A stretch of DNA of 64,000 nucleotides from Antedon mediterranea (lineage: Eukaryota > Echinodermata > Crinoidea > Comatulida > Antedonidae): assembly GCF_964355755.1 (NCBI RefSeq), contig NW_027306095.1, forward strand, positions 248,001 through 312,000, written 5' to 3'. This document shows positions 1 through 12,013 of the stretch, piece after piece (within the stretch, counting starts at the first letter, position 1; every line of letters begins with the position of its first letter). The notes under the pieces were generated by a model that saw only the letters and a list, made by a program, of their open reading frames with translations, was not told the origin of the DNA and searched no databases. Both the position numbers and the translations under genes were made by a program.

Positions 1-668
1 TAAAGTGCACAAAATAGCTTTAAATCGCATTTGCAGACGTTTTAGACCATTTTGTGCATTTCGATGAAACTTGATTACACAAAAATATCAAAGTGCTTAA
101 AATCACATTTGAAACCGTTTTAGACCATTTTGAGCATTTCGATAAAACTTTTCACACAAAACATCAAAGTGCACAAAATAACTTCAAATCGCAATTGGAG
201 ACGTTTTAGACCATTTTGTGCATTTCGAAAAAACTTTTCACACAAAAACGACAAAGTGCACAAAATAGCTTCAAATCGCATTTGCAGACGTTTTAGACCA
301 TTTTGTGCATTTCGATGAAACTTTTCACACAAAAACATCAAAGTGCACAAAATTGCTTCAAATCGCATTTGGAGACGTTTTAGACCATTTTGAGCATTTC
401 GATGAAACTTTTCACACAAAAACGACAAAGTGCACAAAATAGCTTCAAATCGCATTTAGAGACGTTTTAGACAATTTTGTGCATTTCGATGAAACTTTTC
501 ACAAAAAAACATCAAAGTGCACAAAATAGCTTCAAATCGCATTTAGAGACGTTTTAGACCATTTTGTGCATTTCGATGAAACTTTTCACAAAAAAACATC
601 AAAGTGCACAAAATAGCTTCAAATCGCATTTAGAGACGTTTTAGACCATTTTGTGCATTTCGATGAAA

Positions 669-755
669 CTTTTCACACAAAAACATCAAAGTGCACAAAA
701 TAGCTTCAAATCGCATTTAGAGACGTTTTAGACCATTTTGTGCATTTCGATGAAA
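669..755 (+). repeat. Canonical 87-bp monomer (reference copy)
   Basis: Chosen as the type copy. In order it has a T-tract, CACAC, an A-tract, ACATCAAA, the 6-bp palindrome GTGCAC, AAAATAGCTTC, AAATCGCATTT, a variable triplet before GAGACG or CAGACG (here TAGAGACG), TTTTAGACCATTTTG, TGCATTTCGATG and AAA. Common variants are ACGAC for ACATC, AAAAAAAC for ACAAAAAC, GGAGACG or GCAGACG for TAGAGACG, GAGC for GTGC, and CGAAAAAA for CGATGAAA. It has three CpG sites and one GTGCAC site. Confidence 0.95.
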
Positions 756-842
756 CTTTTCACAAAAAAACATCAAAGTGCACAAAATAGCTTCAAATCG
801 CATTTGGAGACGTTTTAGACCATTTTGAGCATTTCGATGAAA

Positions 843-920
843 CTTGATTACACAAAAATATCAAAGTGCTTAAAATCACATTTGAAACCGTTTTAGACCA
901 TTTTGAGCATTTCGATAAAA
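843..920 (+). repeat. 78-bp GATTACAC monomer (reference copy of a subfamily)
   Basis: Starts CTTGATTACAC in place of CTTTTCACAC, has GTGCTTAAAATCACATTTG where the canonical unit has GTGCACAAAATAGCTTC and AAATCGC, and ACCGTTTT in place of GACGTTTT. The net length is 78 bp, nine shorter than the canonical unit. The subfamily recurs throughout the array on both strands (as GTGTAATCAAG in B blocks). The consistent shared changes mean it is an old variant that has been amplified with the rest. Confidence 0.93.
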
Positions 921-1844
921 CTTTTCACACAAAACATCAAAGTGCACAAAATAGCTTCAAATCGCATTTGGAGACGTTTTAGACCATGTTGTGCATTTCG
1001 AAAAAACTTGATTACACAAAAATATCAAAGTGCTTAAAATCACATTTGAAACCGTTTTAGACAATTTTGAGCATTTCGAAAAAACTTTTCACACAAAACA
1101 TTAAAGTGCACAAAATAGCAAACTTTTTACACAAAACATCAAAGTGCACAAAAGAGCTCCAAATCGCATTGGGAGACGTTTTAGAACATTTTGTGCATTT
1201 CGATGAAACTTTTCACACAAAAACATCAAAGTGCACAAAATTGCTTCAAATCGCATTTGGAGACGTTTTAGACCATTTTGAGCAATTCGATGAAACTTTT
1301 CACACAAAAACGACAAAGTGCACAAAATAGCTTCAAATCGCATTTAGAGACGTTTTAGACAATTTTGTGCCTTTCGATGAAACTTTTCACACAAAACATC
1401 AAAGTGCACAAAATAGCTTCAAATCGCATTTGGAGACGTTTTAGACCATGTTGTGCATTTCGAAAAAACTTGATTACACAAAAATATCAAAGTGCTTAAA
1501 ATCACATTTGAAACCGTTTTAGACAATTTTGAGCATTTCGAAAAAACTTTTCACACAAAACATTAAAGTGCACAAAATAGCAAACTTTTTACACAAAACA
1601 TCAAAGTGCACAAAAGAGCTCCAAATCGCATTGGGAGACGTTTTAGAACATTTTGTGCATTTCGATGAAACTTTTCACACAAAAACATCAAAGTGCACAA
1701 AATTGCTTCAAATCGCATTTGGAGACGTTTTAGACCATTTTGAGCAATTCGATGAAACTTTTCACACAAAAACGACAAAGTGCACAAAATAGCTTCAAAT
1801 CGCATTTAGAGACGTTTTAGACAATTTTGTGCCTTTCGATGAAA
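921..1844 (+). repeat. 462-bp tandem duplication (two copies)
   Basis: Copy 1 is 921-1382 and copy 2 is 1383-1844. Both run from CTTTTCACACAAAACATC through a cassette to GTGCCTTTCGATGAAA and appear nearly identical. The A3 region homologous to this part (57354-57815) has only one copy, so this is a recent local expansion or a loss there. Confidence 0.88.
1007..1208 (+). repeat. Higher-order cassette: 78-bp + 38-bp truncated + 86-bp GAGCTC monomer (reference copy)
   Basis: Three units are always found together: a 78-bp GATTACAC monomer (1007-1084), a 38-bp monomer truncated after AAAATAGC (1085-1122), and an 86-bp monomer with GAGCTCCAAATCGC (1123-1208). By eye the cassette's gagctc lies at 1154, 1616, 2862, 3489, 5053, 27993, 28620, 53919, 54546, 56023, 57587, 58833, 59460 and 61029 in A blocks. 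In B blocks it lies at 7683, 8311, 8861, 9575, 10894, 11531, 12844, 16035, 18034, 21826, 25586, 37745, 40422, 43765, 46440 and 51512. The same hexamer at 23654 and 48268 sits in a diverged context lacking the normal truncated monomer, and one cassette near 49261 has lost the site. Confidence 0.9.
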
Positions 1845-4800
1845 CTTTTCACAAAAAAACATCAAAGTGCACAAAATAGCTTCAAATCGCATTTGCAGAC
1901 GTTTTAGACCATTTTGTGCATTTCGATGAAACTTTTCACACAAAAACATCAAAGTGCACAAAATTGCTTCAAATCGCATTTAGAGACGTTTTAGACCATT
2001 TTGTGCATTTCGATGAAACTTTTCACACAAAAACATCAAAGTGCACAAAATAGCTTCAAATCGCATTTGCAGACGTTTTAGACCATTTTGTGCATTTCGA
2101 TGAAACTTTTCACACAAAAACGACAAAGTGCACAAAATATCTTCAAATCGCATTTGGAGACGTTTTAGACCATTTTGAGCATTTCGATGAAACTTTTCAC
2201 ACAAAAACGACAAAGTGCACAAAATAGCTTCAAATCGCATTTAGAGACGTTTTAGACCATTTTGTGCATTTCGATGAAACTTTTCACAAAAAAACATCAA
2301 AGTGCACTAAATAGCTTCAAATCGCATTTAGAGACGTTTTAGACCATTTTGTGCATTTCGATGAAACTTTTCAGAAAAAAACATCAAAGTGCACAAAATA
2401 GCTTCAAATCGCATTTGGAGACGTTTTAGACCATTTTGAGCATTTCGATGAAACTTTTCACACAAAAACGACAAAGTGCACAAAATAGCTTCAAATCGCA
2501 TTTAGAGACGTTTTAGACCATTTTGTGCATTTCGATGAAACTTTTCACACAAAAACATCAAAGTGCACAAAATAGCTTCAAATCGCATTTAGAGACGTTT
2601 TAGACCATTTTGTGTATTTCGATGAAACTTTTCACACAAAAACATCAAAGTGCACAAAATAGCTTCAAATCGCATTTGGAGACGTTTTAGACCATGTTGT
2701 GCATTTCGAAAAAACTTGATTACACAAAAATATCAAAGTGCTTAAAATCACATTTGAAACCGTTTTAGACAATTTTGAGCATTTCGATAAAACTTTTCAC
2801 ACAAAACATTAAAGTGCACAAAATAGCAAACTTTTTACACAAAACATCAAAGTGCACAAAAGAGCTCCAAATCGCATTGGGAGACGTTTTAGACCATTTT
2901 GTGCATTTCGAAAAAACTTTTCACTCAAAAACATCAAAGTGCATACAATAGCTTAATATCGTATTTGGAGACGTTTTAGACAATTTTGTGCATTTCGATG
3001 AAACTTTTCACACAAAAACATCAAAGTGCACAAAATAGCTTCAAATCGCATTTGCAGACGTTTTAAACCATTTTGTGCATTTCGATGAAACTTGATTACA
3101 CAAAACATCAAAGTGCTTAAAATCACATTTGAAACCGTTTTAGACCATTTTGAGAATTTCGATAAAACTTTACACACAAAAACATCAAAGTGCACAAAAT
3201 AGCTTCAAATCGCATTTAGAGACGTTTTAGACCATTTTGTGTATTTCGATGAAACTTTTCACACAAAAACATCAAAGTGCACAAAATAGCTTCAAATCGC
3301 ATTTGGAGACGTTTTAGACCATGTTGTGCATTTCGAAAAAACTTGATTACACAAAAATATCGAAGTGCTTAAAATCACATTTGAAACCGTTTTAGACAAT
3401 TTTGAGCATTTCGATAAAACTTTTCACACAAAACATTAAAGTGCACAAAATAGCAAACTTTTTACACAAAACATCAAAGTGCACAAAAGAGCTCCAAATC
3501 GCATTGGGAGACGTTTTAGACCATTTTGTGCATTTCGAAAAAACTTTTCACTCAAAAACATCAAAGTGCATACAAGAGCTTAATATCGTATTTGGAGACG
3601 TTTTAGACAATTTTGTGCATTTCGATGAAACTTTTCACACAAAAACATCAAAGTGCACAAAATAGCTTCAAATCGCATTTGCAGACGTTTTAAACCATTT
3701 TGTGCATTTCGATGAAACTTGATTACACAAAAACATCAAAGTGCTTAAAATCTCATTTGAAACCGTTTTAGACCATTTTGAGAATTTCGATAAAACTTTT
3801 CACACAAAACATTAAAGTGCACAAAATAGCTTTAAATCGCATTTGCAGACGTTTTAGACCATTTTGTGCATTTTGATGAAACTTGATTACACAAAAATAT
3901 GAAAGTGCTTAAAATCACATTTGAAACCGTTTTAGACCATTTTGAGCATTTCGATAAAACTTTTCACACAAAACATCAAAGTGCACAAAATAACTTCAAA
4001 TCGCAATTGGAGACGTTTTAGACCATTTTGTGCATTTCGAAAAAACTTTTCACACAAAAACGACAAAGTGCACAAAATAGCTTCAAATCGCATTTTCAGA
4101 CGTTTTAGACCATTTTGTGCATTTCGATGAAACTTTTCACACAAAAATATCAAAGTGCACAAAATTGCTTCAAATCGCATTTGGAGACGTTTTAGACCAT
4201 TTTGAGCATTTCGATGAAACTTTTCACACAAAAACGACAAAGTGCACAAAATAGCTTCAAATCGCATTTAGAGACGTTTTAGACAATTTTGTGCATTTCG
4301 ATGAAACTTTTCACAAAAAAACATCAAAGTGCACAAAATAGCTTCAAATCGCATTTAGAGACGTTTTAGACCATTTTGTGCATTTCGATGAAACTTTTCA
4401 CAAAAAAACATCAAAGTGCACAAAATAGCTTCAAATCGCATTTAGAGACGTTTTAGACCATTTTGTGCATTTCGATGAAACTTTTCACACAAAAACATCA
4501 AAGTGCACAAAATAGCTTCAAATCGCATTTAGAGACGTTTTAGACCATTTTGTGCATTTCGATGAAACTTTTCACAAAAAAACATCAAAGTGCACAAAAT
4601 AGCTTCAAATCGCATTTGGAGACGTTTTAGACCATTTTGAGCATTTCGATGAAACTTGATTACACAAAAATATCAAAGTGCTTAAAATCACATTTGAAAC
4701 CGTTTTAGACCATTTTGAGCATTTCGATAAAACTTTTCACACAAAACATCAAAGTGCACAAAATAACTTCAAATCGCATTTGGAGACGTTTTAGACCATT

Positions 4801-6478
4801 TTGTGCATTTCGAATAAACTTTTCACACAAAAACATCAAAGTGCACAAAATAGCTTCAAATCGCATTTGGAGACGTTTTAGACCATGTTGTGCATTTCGA
4901 AAAAACTTGATTACACAAAAATATCAAAGTGCTTAAAATCACATTTGAAACCGTTTTAGACAATTTTGAGCATTTCGATAAAACTTTTCACACAAAACAT
5001 TAAAGTGCACAAAATAGAAAACTTTTTACACAAAACATCAAAGTGCACAAAAGAGCTCCAAATCGCATTTGGAGACGTTTTAGACCATTTTGTTCATTTC
5101 GAAAAAACTTTTCACTCAAAAACATCAAAGTGCATACAATAGCTTAATATCGTATTTGGAGACGTTTTAGACAATTTTGTGCATTTCGATGAAACTTTTC
5201 ACACAAAAACATCAAAGTGCACAAAATAGCTTCAAATCGCATTTGCAGACGTTTTAAACCATTTAGTGCATTTCGATGAAACTTGATTACACAAAAACAT
5301 CAAAGTGCTTAAAATCACATTTGAAACCGTTTTAGACCATTTTGAGAATTTCTATAAAACTTTTCACACAAAACATTAAAGTGCACAAAATAGCTTTAAA
5401 TCGCATTTGCAGACGTTTTAGACCATTTTGTGCATTTCGATGAAACTTGATTACACAAAAATATCAAAGTGCTTAAAATCACATTTGAAACCGTTTAGAC
5501 CATTTTGAGCATTTCGATAAAACTTTTCACACAAAACATCAAAGTGCACAAAATAACTTCAAATCGCAATTGGAGACGTTTTAGACCATTTTGTGCATTT
5601 CGATGAAACTTTTCACACAAAAACGACAAAGTGCACAAAATAGCTTCAAATCGCATTTAGAGACGTTTTAGACAATTTTATACATTTCGATGAAACTGGA
5701 TTACACAAAACATCAAAGTGCACAAAATTGCTTCAAATCGCATTTGGAGACGTTTTAGACCATTTTGTGCATTTCGAAAAAACTTTTCACACAAAAACGA
5801 CAAAGTGCACAAAATAGCTTCAAATTGCATTTGCAGACGTTTTAGACCATTTTGTGCATTTCGATGAAACTTTTCACACAAAAACATCAAAGTGCACAAA
5901 ATTGCTTCAAATCGCATTTGGAGACGTTTTAGACCATTTTGAGCATTTCGATGAAACTTTTCACACAAAAACGACAAAGTTCACAAAATAGCTTCAAATC
6001 GCATTTAGAGACGTTTTAGACAATTTTGTGCCTTTCGATGAAACTTTTCACAAAAAAACATCAAAGTGCACAAAATAGCTTCAAATCGCATTTAGAGACG
6101 TTTTAGACCATTTTGTGCATTTCGATGAAACTTTTCACACAAAAACATCAAAGTGCACAAAATAGCTTCAAATCGCATTTAGAGACGTTTTAGACCATTT
6201 TGTGCATTTCGATGAAACTTTTCAGAAAAAAACATCAAAGTGCACAAAATAGCTTCAAATCGCATTTGGAGACGTTTTAGACCATTTTGAGCATTTCGAT
6301 GAACCTTTTCACACAAAAACGACAAAGTGCACAAAATAGCTTCAAATCGCATTTAGAGACGTTTTAGACCATTTTGTGCATTTCGATGAAACTTTTCACA
6401 CAAAAACATCAAAGTGCACAAAATAGCTTCAAATCGCATTTAGAGACGTTTTAGACCATTTTGTGCATTTCGATGAAA

Positions 6479-6522
6479 CTTTTCACACAAAACATTAAAC
6501 TTTGATGTTTTTTTGTGAAAAG
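6479..6522. other. Inversion junction A1/B1, head-to-head fold-back form
   Basis: An A monomer running CTTTTCACACAAAACATTAAA is cut where GTGCAC should follow and is joined at about 6499/6500 to CTTTGATG of a B monomer. The flanks form an imperfect inverted repeat (CTTTTCAC at 6479, GTGAAAAG near 6515) with a short asymmetric centre. The first B monomer is unusual in having TTTCAACAAAATG instead of TTTCATCGAAATG. The next two or three monomers on each side are of similar type and then the arms differ, so this is not a long perfect palindrome. Confidence 0.85.
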
Positions 6523-9500
6523 TTTCAACAAAATGCACAAAATGGTCTAAAACGTCTCTAAATGCGATTTGAAGCTATTTTGTGCACTTTGATGTTTTTT
6601 TGTGAAAAGTTTCATCGAAATGCACAAAATGGTCTAAAACGTCTCTAAATGCGATTTGAAGCTATTTTGTGCACTTTGTCGTTTTTGTGTGAAAAGTTTC
6701 ATCGAAATGCTCAAAATGGTCTAAAACGTCTCCAAATGCGATTTGAAGCAATTTTGTGCAATTTGATGTTTTTGTGTGAAAAGTTTCATCGAAATGCACA
6801 AAATGGTCTAAAACGTCTCCAAATGCGATTTGAAGCTATTTTGTGCACTTTGATGTTTTTTTGTGAAAAGTTTCATCGAAATGCACAAAATTGTCTAAAA
6901 CGTCTCTAAATCCGATTTGAAGCTATTTTGTGCACTTTGTCGTTTTTGTGTGAAAAGTTTCATCGAAATGCTCAAAATGGTCTAAAACGTCTCCAAATGC
7001 GATTTGAAGCAATTTTGTGCACTTTGATGTTTTTGTGTGAAAAGTTTCATCGAAATGCACAAAATGGTCTAAAACGTCTGCAAAAGCGATTTGAAGCTAT
7101 TTTGTGCACTTTGTCGTTTTTGTGTGAAAAGTTTTTTCGAAATGCACAAAATGGTCTAAAACGTCTCCAATTGCGATTTGAAGTTATTTTGTGCACTTTG
7201 GTGTTTTGTGTGAAAAGTTTTATCGAAATGCTCAAAATTGTCTAAAACGGTTTCAAATGTGATTTTAAGCACTTTGATATTTTTGTGTAATCAAGTTTCA
7301 TCGAAATGCACAAAATGGTCTAAAACGTCTGCAAATGCGATTTAAAGCTATTTTGTGCACTTTAATGTTTTGTGTGAAAAGTTTTATCGAAATTCTCAAA
7401 ATGGTCTAAAACGGTTTCAAATGTGATTTTAAGCACTTTGAGGTTTTTGTGTAATCAAGTTTCATCGAAATGCACAAAATGGTTTAAAACGTCTGCAAAT
7501 GCGATTTGAAGCTATTTTGTGCACTTTGATGTTTTTGTGTGAAAAGTTTCATCGAAATGCACAAATTTGTCTAAAACGTCTCCAAATACGATATTAAGCT
7601 ATTGTATGCACTTTGATGTTTTTGAGTGAAAAGTTTTTTCGAAATGCACAAAATGGTCTAAAACGTCTCCCAATGCGATTTGGAGCTCTTTTGTGCACTT
7701 TGATGTTTTGTGTAAAAAGTTTGCTATTTTGTGCACTTTAATGTTTTGTGTGAAAAGTTTTATCGAAATGCTCAAAATTGTCTAAAACGGTTTCAAATGT
7801 GATTTTAAGCACTTTGATATTTTTGTGTAATCAAGTTTTTTCGAAATGCACAACATGGTCTAAAACGTCTCCAAATGCGATTTAAAGCTATTTTGTGCAC
7901 TTTGATGTTTTTGTGTGAAAAGTTTCATCGAAATACACAAAATGGTCTAAAACGTCTCTAAATGCGATTTGAAGCTATTTTGTACACTTTGATGTTTTTG
8001 TGTGTAAAGTTTTATCGAAATTCTCAAAATGGTCTAAAACAGTTTCAAATGTGATTTTAAGCACTTTGATGTTTTTGTGTAATCAAGTTTCATCGAAATG
8101 CACAAAATGGTTTAAAACGTCTGCAAATGCGATTTGAAGCTATTTTGTGCACTTTGATGTTTTTGTGTGAAAAGTTTCATCGAAATGCACAAAATTGTCT
8201 AAAACGTCTCCAAATACGATATTAAGCTATTGTATGCACTTTGATGTTTTTGAGTGAAAAGTTTTTTCGAAATGCACAAAATGGTCTAAAACGTCTCCCA
8301 ATGCGATTTGGAGCTCTTTTGTGCACTTTGATGTTTTGTGTAAAAAGTTTGCTATTTTGTGCACTTTAATGTTTTGTGTGAAAAGTTTTATCGAAATGCT
8401 CAAAATTGTCTAAAACGGTTTCAAATGTGATTTTAAGCACTTTGATATTTTTGTGTAATCAAGTTTTTTCGAAATGCACAACATGGTCTAAAACGTCTCC
8501 AAATGCGATTTGAAGCTATTTTGTGCACTTTGATGTTTTTGTGTGAAAAGTTTCATCGAAATACACAAAATGGTCTAAAACGTCTCTAAATGCGATTTGA
8601 AGCTATTTTTTGCACTTTGATGTTTTTGTGTGAAAAGTTTCATCGAAATGCACAAAATGGTCTAAAACGTCTCTAAATGCGATTTCAAGCTATTTTGTGC
8701 ACTTTGATGTTTTTGTGTGAAAAGTTTCATCGAAATGCACAAAATTGTCTTAAACGTCTCCAAATACGATATTAAGCTATTGTATGCACTTTGTTGTTTT
8801 TGAGTGAAAAGTTTTTTCGAAATGCACAAAATTGTCTAAAACGTCCCCAAATGCGATTTGGAGCTCTTTTGTGCACTTTGATGTTTTGTGTAAAAAGTTT
8901 GCTATTTTGTGCACTTTAATGTTTTGTGTGAAAAGTTTTATCGAAATGCTCAAAATTGTCTAAAACGGTTTCAAATGTGATTTTAAGCACTTTGATATTT
9001 TTGTGTAATCAAGTTTTTTCGAAATGCACAACATGGTCTAAAACGTCTCCAAATGCGATTTGAAGCTATTTTGTGCACTTTGATGTTTTTGTGTGAAAAG
9101 TTTCATCGAAATGCACAAAATGGTCTAAAACGTCTCTAAATGCGATTTGAAGCTATTTTGTGCACTTTGTCGTTTTTGTGTGAAAAGTTTTTTCGAAATG
9201 CACAAAATGGTCTAAAACGTCTCCAATTGCGATTTGAAGTTATTTTGTGCACTTTGATGTTTTGTGTGAAAAGTTTTATCGAAATGCTCAAAATGGTCTA
9301 AAACGGTTTCAAATGTGATTTTAAGCACTTTGATGTTTTTGTGTAATCAAGTTTCATCGAAATGCACAAAATGGTTTAAAACGTCTGCAAATGCGATTTG
9401 AAGCTATTTTGTGCACTTTGATGTTTTTGTGTGAAAAGTTTCATCGAAATGCACAAAATTGTCTAAAACGTCTCCAAATTCGATATTAAGCTATTATATG

Positions 9501-10175
9501 CACTTTGATGTTTTTGAGTGAAAAGTTTTTTCGAAATGCACAAAATGTTCTAAAACGTCTCCAAATGCCATTTGGAGCTCTTTTGTGCACTTTAATTTTT
9601 TTTGTGTAAAAGTTTTCTATTTTGTGCACTTTTAATGTTTTGTGTGAAAAGTTTTATCGAAATGCTCAAAATTGTCTAAAACGGTTTCAAATGTGATTTT
9701 AAGCACTTTGATATTTTTGTGTAATCAAGTTTTTTCGAAATGCACAACATGGTCTAAAACGTCTCCAAATGCGATTTGAAGCTATTTTGTGCACTTTGAT
9801 GTTTTTTTGTGAAAAGTTTCATCGAAATGCACAAAATGGTCTAAAACGTCTGCAAATGCGATTTGAAGCTATTTTATGCACTTTGATGTTTTTTTGTGAA
9901 AAGTTTCATCGAAAGGCACAAAATTGTCTAAAACGTCTCTAAATGCGATTTGAAGCTATTTTGTGCACTTTGTCGTTTTTGTGTGAAAAGTTTCATCGAA
10001 ATGCTCAAAATGGTCTAAAACGTCTCCAAATGCGATTTGAAGCAATTTTGTGCACTTTGATGTTTTTGTGTGAAAAGTTTCATCGAAATGCACAAAATCG
10101 TCTAAAACGTCTGCAAATGCGATTTGAAGCTATTTTGTGCACTTTGTCGTTTTTGTGTGAAAAGTTTTTTCGAAA

Positions 10176-10196
10176 TGCACAAAATGGTTGGTCTAA
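10176..10196 (-). other. Private 4-bp insertion in one monomer
   Basis: CAAAATGGTTGGTCTAAAACG has a duplicated TTGG-like tetramer where every other copy has CAAAATGGTCTAAAACG. It shifts frame and ends the otherwise open 29-codon phase. Seen once. Confidence 0.85.
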
Positions 10197-10739
10197 AACG
10201 TCTCCAAATGCGATTTGAAGCAATTTTGTGCACTTTGATGTTTTGTGTAATCCAGTTTCATCGCAATGTACAAAATTGTCTAAAACGTCTCTAAATGCGA
10301 TTTGAAGCTATTTTGTGCACCTTGTCGTTTTTGTGTGAAAAGTTTCATCGAAATGCACAAAATGGTCTAAAACGTCTCCAATTGCGATTTGAAGTTATTT
10401 TGTGCACTTTGATGTTTTGTGTGAAAAGTTTTATCGAAATGCTCAAAATGGTCTAAAACGGTTTCAAATGTGATTTTAAGCACTTTGATATTTTTGTGTA
10501 ATCAAGTTTCATCGAAATTCACAAAATGGTCTAAAACGTCTGCAAATGCGATTTAAAGCTATTTTGTGCACTTTAATGTTTTGTGTGAAAAGTTTTATCG
10601 AAATTCTCAAAATGGTCTAAAACGGTTTCAAATGTGATTTTAAGCACTTTGATGTTTTTGTGTAATCAAGTTTCATCGAAATGCACTAAATGGTTTAAAA
10701 CGTCTGCAATTGCGATTTGAAGCTATTTTGTGCACTTTG

Positions 10740-12013
10740 ATGTTTTTGTGTGAAAAGTTTCATCGAAATGCCCAAAATTGTCTAAAACGTCTCCAAATAC
10801 GATATTAAGCTATTGTATGCACTTTGATGTTTTTGAGTGAAAAGTTTTTTCGAAATGCACAAAATGGTCTAAAACGTCTCCAAATGCGATTTGGAGCTCT
10901 TTTGTGCACTTTGATGTTTTGTGTAAAAAGTTTGCTATTTTGTGCACTTTAATGTTTTGTGTGAAAAGTTTTATCGAAATGCTCAAAATTGTCTAAAACG
11001 GTTTCAAATGTGATTTTAAGCACTTTGATATTTTTGTGTAATCAAGTTTTTTCGAAACGCACAACATGGTCTAAAACGTCTCTAAATGCGATTTGAAGCT
11101 ATTTTGTGCACTTTGATGTTTTTTTGTGAAAAGTTTCATCGAAATGCACAAAATGGTCTAAAACGTCTCTAAATGCGATTTGAAGCTATTTTGTGCACTT
11201 TGTCGTTTTTGTGTGAAAAGTTTCATCGAAATGCTCAAAATGGTCTAAAACGTCTCCAAATGCGATTTGAAGCAATTTTGTGCAATTTGATGTTTTTGTG
11301 TGAAAAGTTTCATCGAAATGCACAAAATGGTCTAAAACGTCTGCAAATGCGATTTGAAGCTATTTTGTGCACTTTGATGTTTTTGTGTGAAAAGTTTCAT
11401 CGAAATGCACAAAATTGTCTAAAACGTCTCCAAATACGATATTAAGCTATTGTATGCACTTTGATGTTTTTGAGTGAAAAGTTTTTTCGAAATGCACAAA
11501 ATGGTCTAAAACGTCTCCAAATGCGATTTGGAGCTCTTTTGTGCACTTTGATGTTTTGTGTAAAAAGTTTGCTATTTTGTGCACTTTAATGTTTTGTGTG
11601 AAAAGTTTTATCGAAATGCTCAAAATTGTCTAAAACGGTTTCAAATGTGATTTTAAGCACTTTGATATTTTTGTGTAATCAAGTTTTTTCGAAACGCACA
11701 ACATGGTCTAAAACGTCTCTAAATGCGATTTGAAGCTATTTTGTGCACTTTGATGTTTTTTTGTGAAAAGTTTCATCGAAATGCACAAAATGGTCTAAAA
11801 CGTCTCTAAATGCGATTTGAAGCTATTTTGTGCACTTTGTCGTTTTTGTGTGAAAAGTTTCATCGAAATGCTCAAAATGGTCTAAAACGTCTCCAAATGC
11901 GATTTGAAGCAATTTTGTGCAATTTGATGTTTTTGTGTGAAAAGTTTCATCGAAATGCACAAAATGGTCTAAAACGTCTGCAAATGCGATTTGAAGCTAT
12001 TTTGTGCACTTTG
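10740..12013 (-). repeat. 637-bp tandem duplication
   Basis: Copy 1 is about 10740-11376 and copy 2 about 11377-12013. Both carry one cassette, the rare TTCGAAACGCACAACATGG (at 11051 and 11688, 637 apart), and a trimer with GTGCAATTTGATG. They separate where TTTTTGTGTG becomes TTTTTTTGTG. Confidence 0.85.

Larger units (their letters stand above)
1..6090 (+). repeat. About 6-kb segmental repeat, copy 1
   Basis: Positions 1-1382 match 56434-57815 at offset 56433. From 1383 the offset is 55971, because of the 462-bp duplication here. It becomes 55976 after a 5-bp insertion near 60085 and 55977 after a 1-bp deletion near 5491 (CCGTTTAGACC). The match fails at about 6091, where A3 has two extra monomers. 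That so few indels explain every offset shows high similarity over about 6 kb. Confidence 0.85.
1..6499 (+). repeat. Satellite block A1 (plus orientation)
   Basis: Monomers read CTTTTCACAC to CGATGAAA on the plus strand throughout. The block mixes canonical 87-bp monomers, 78-bp GATTACAC monomers and five cassettes with a GAGCTC site (at 1154, 1616, 2862, 3489 and 5053). It contains the 462-bp tandem duplication at 921-1844. Positions 1-6090 match 56434-62068 in block A3. The last about 500 bases are plain 87-bp monomers leading into the inversion junction near 6500. No gene seen. Confidence 0.95.

Noticed and set aside
130-318. Open frames on the opposite strand (peptides beginning MSISIKL or MHKIASN)
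   Set aside because: Same cause: another frame of the same repeat that happens to lack stops. They overlap the other spurious frames antisense.
669-755. CRISPR array (regular repeats, GTTTTAGA motif like the start of some type II repeats)
   Set aside because: There are no unique spacers. The whole 87-bp unit is repeated and no cas genes are present. GTTTTAGA is a chance match.
669-755. TATA-like or A-rich motifs as promoters, and T-runs as terminators
   Set aside because: They recur in every monomer of an AT-rich satellite and have no gene to serve.
735-765. CENP-B box in TTTCGATGAAAC
   Set aside because: The TTCG and the central A of the consensus are in place, but the required CGGG is TTTT in all copies read. 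At most a half match, so not annotated.
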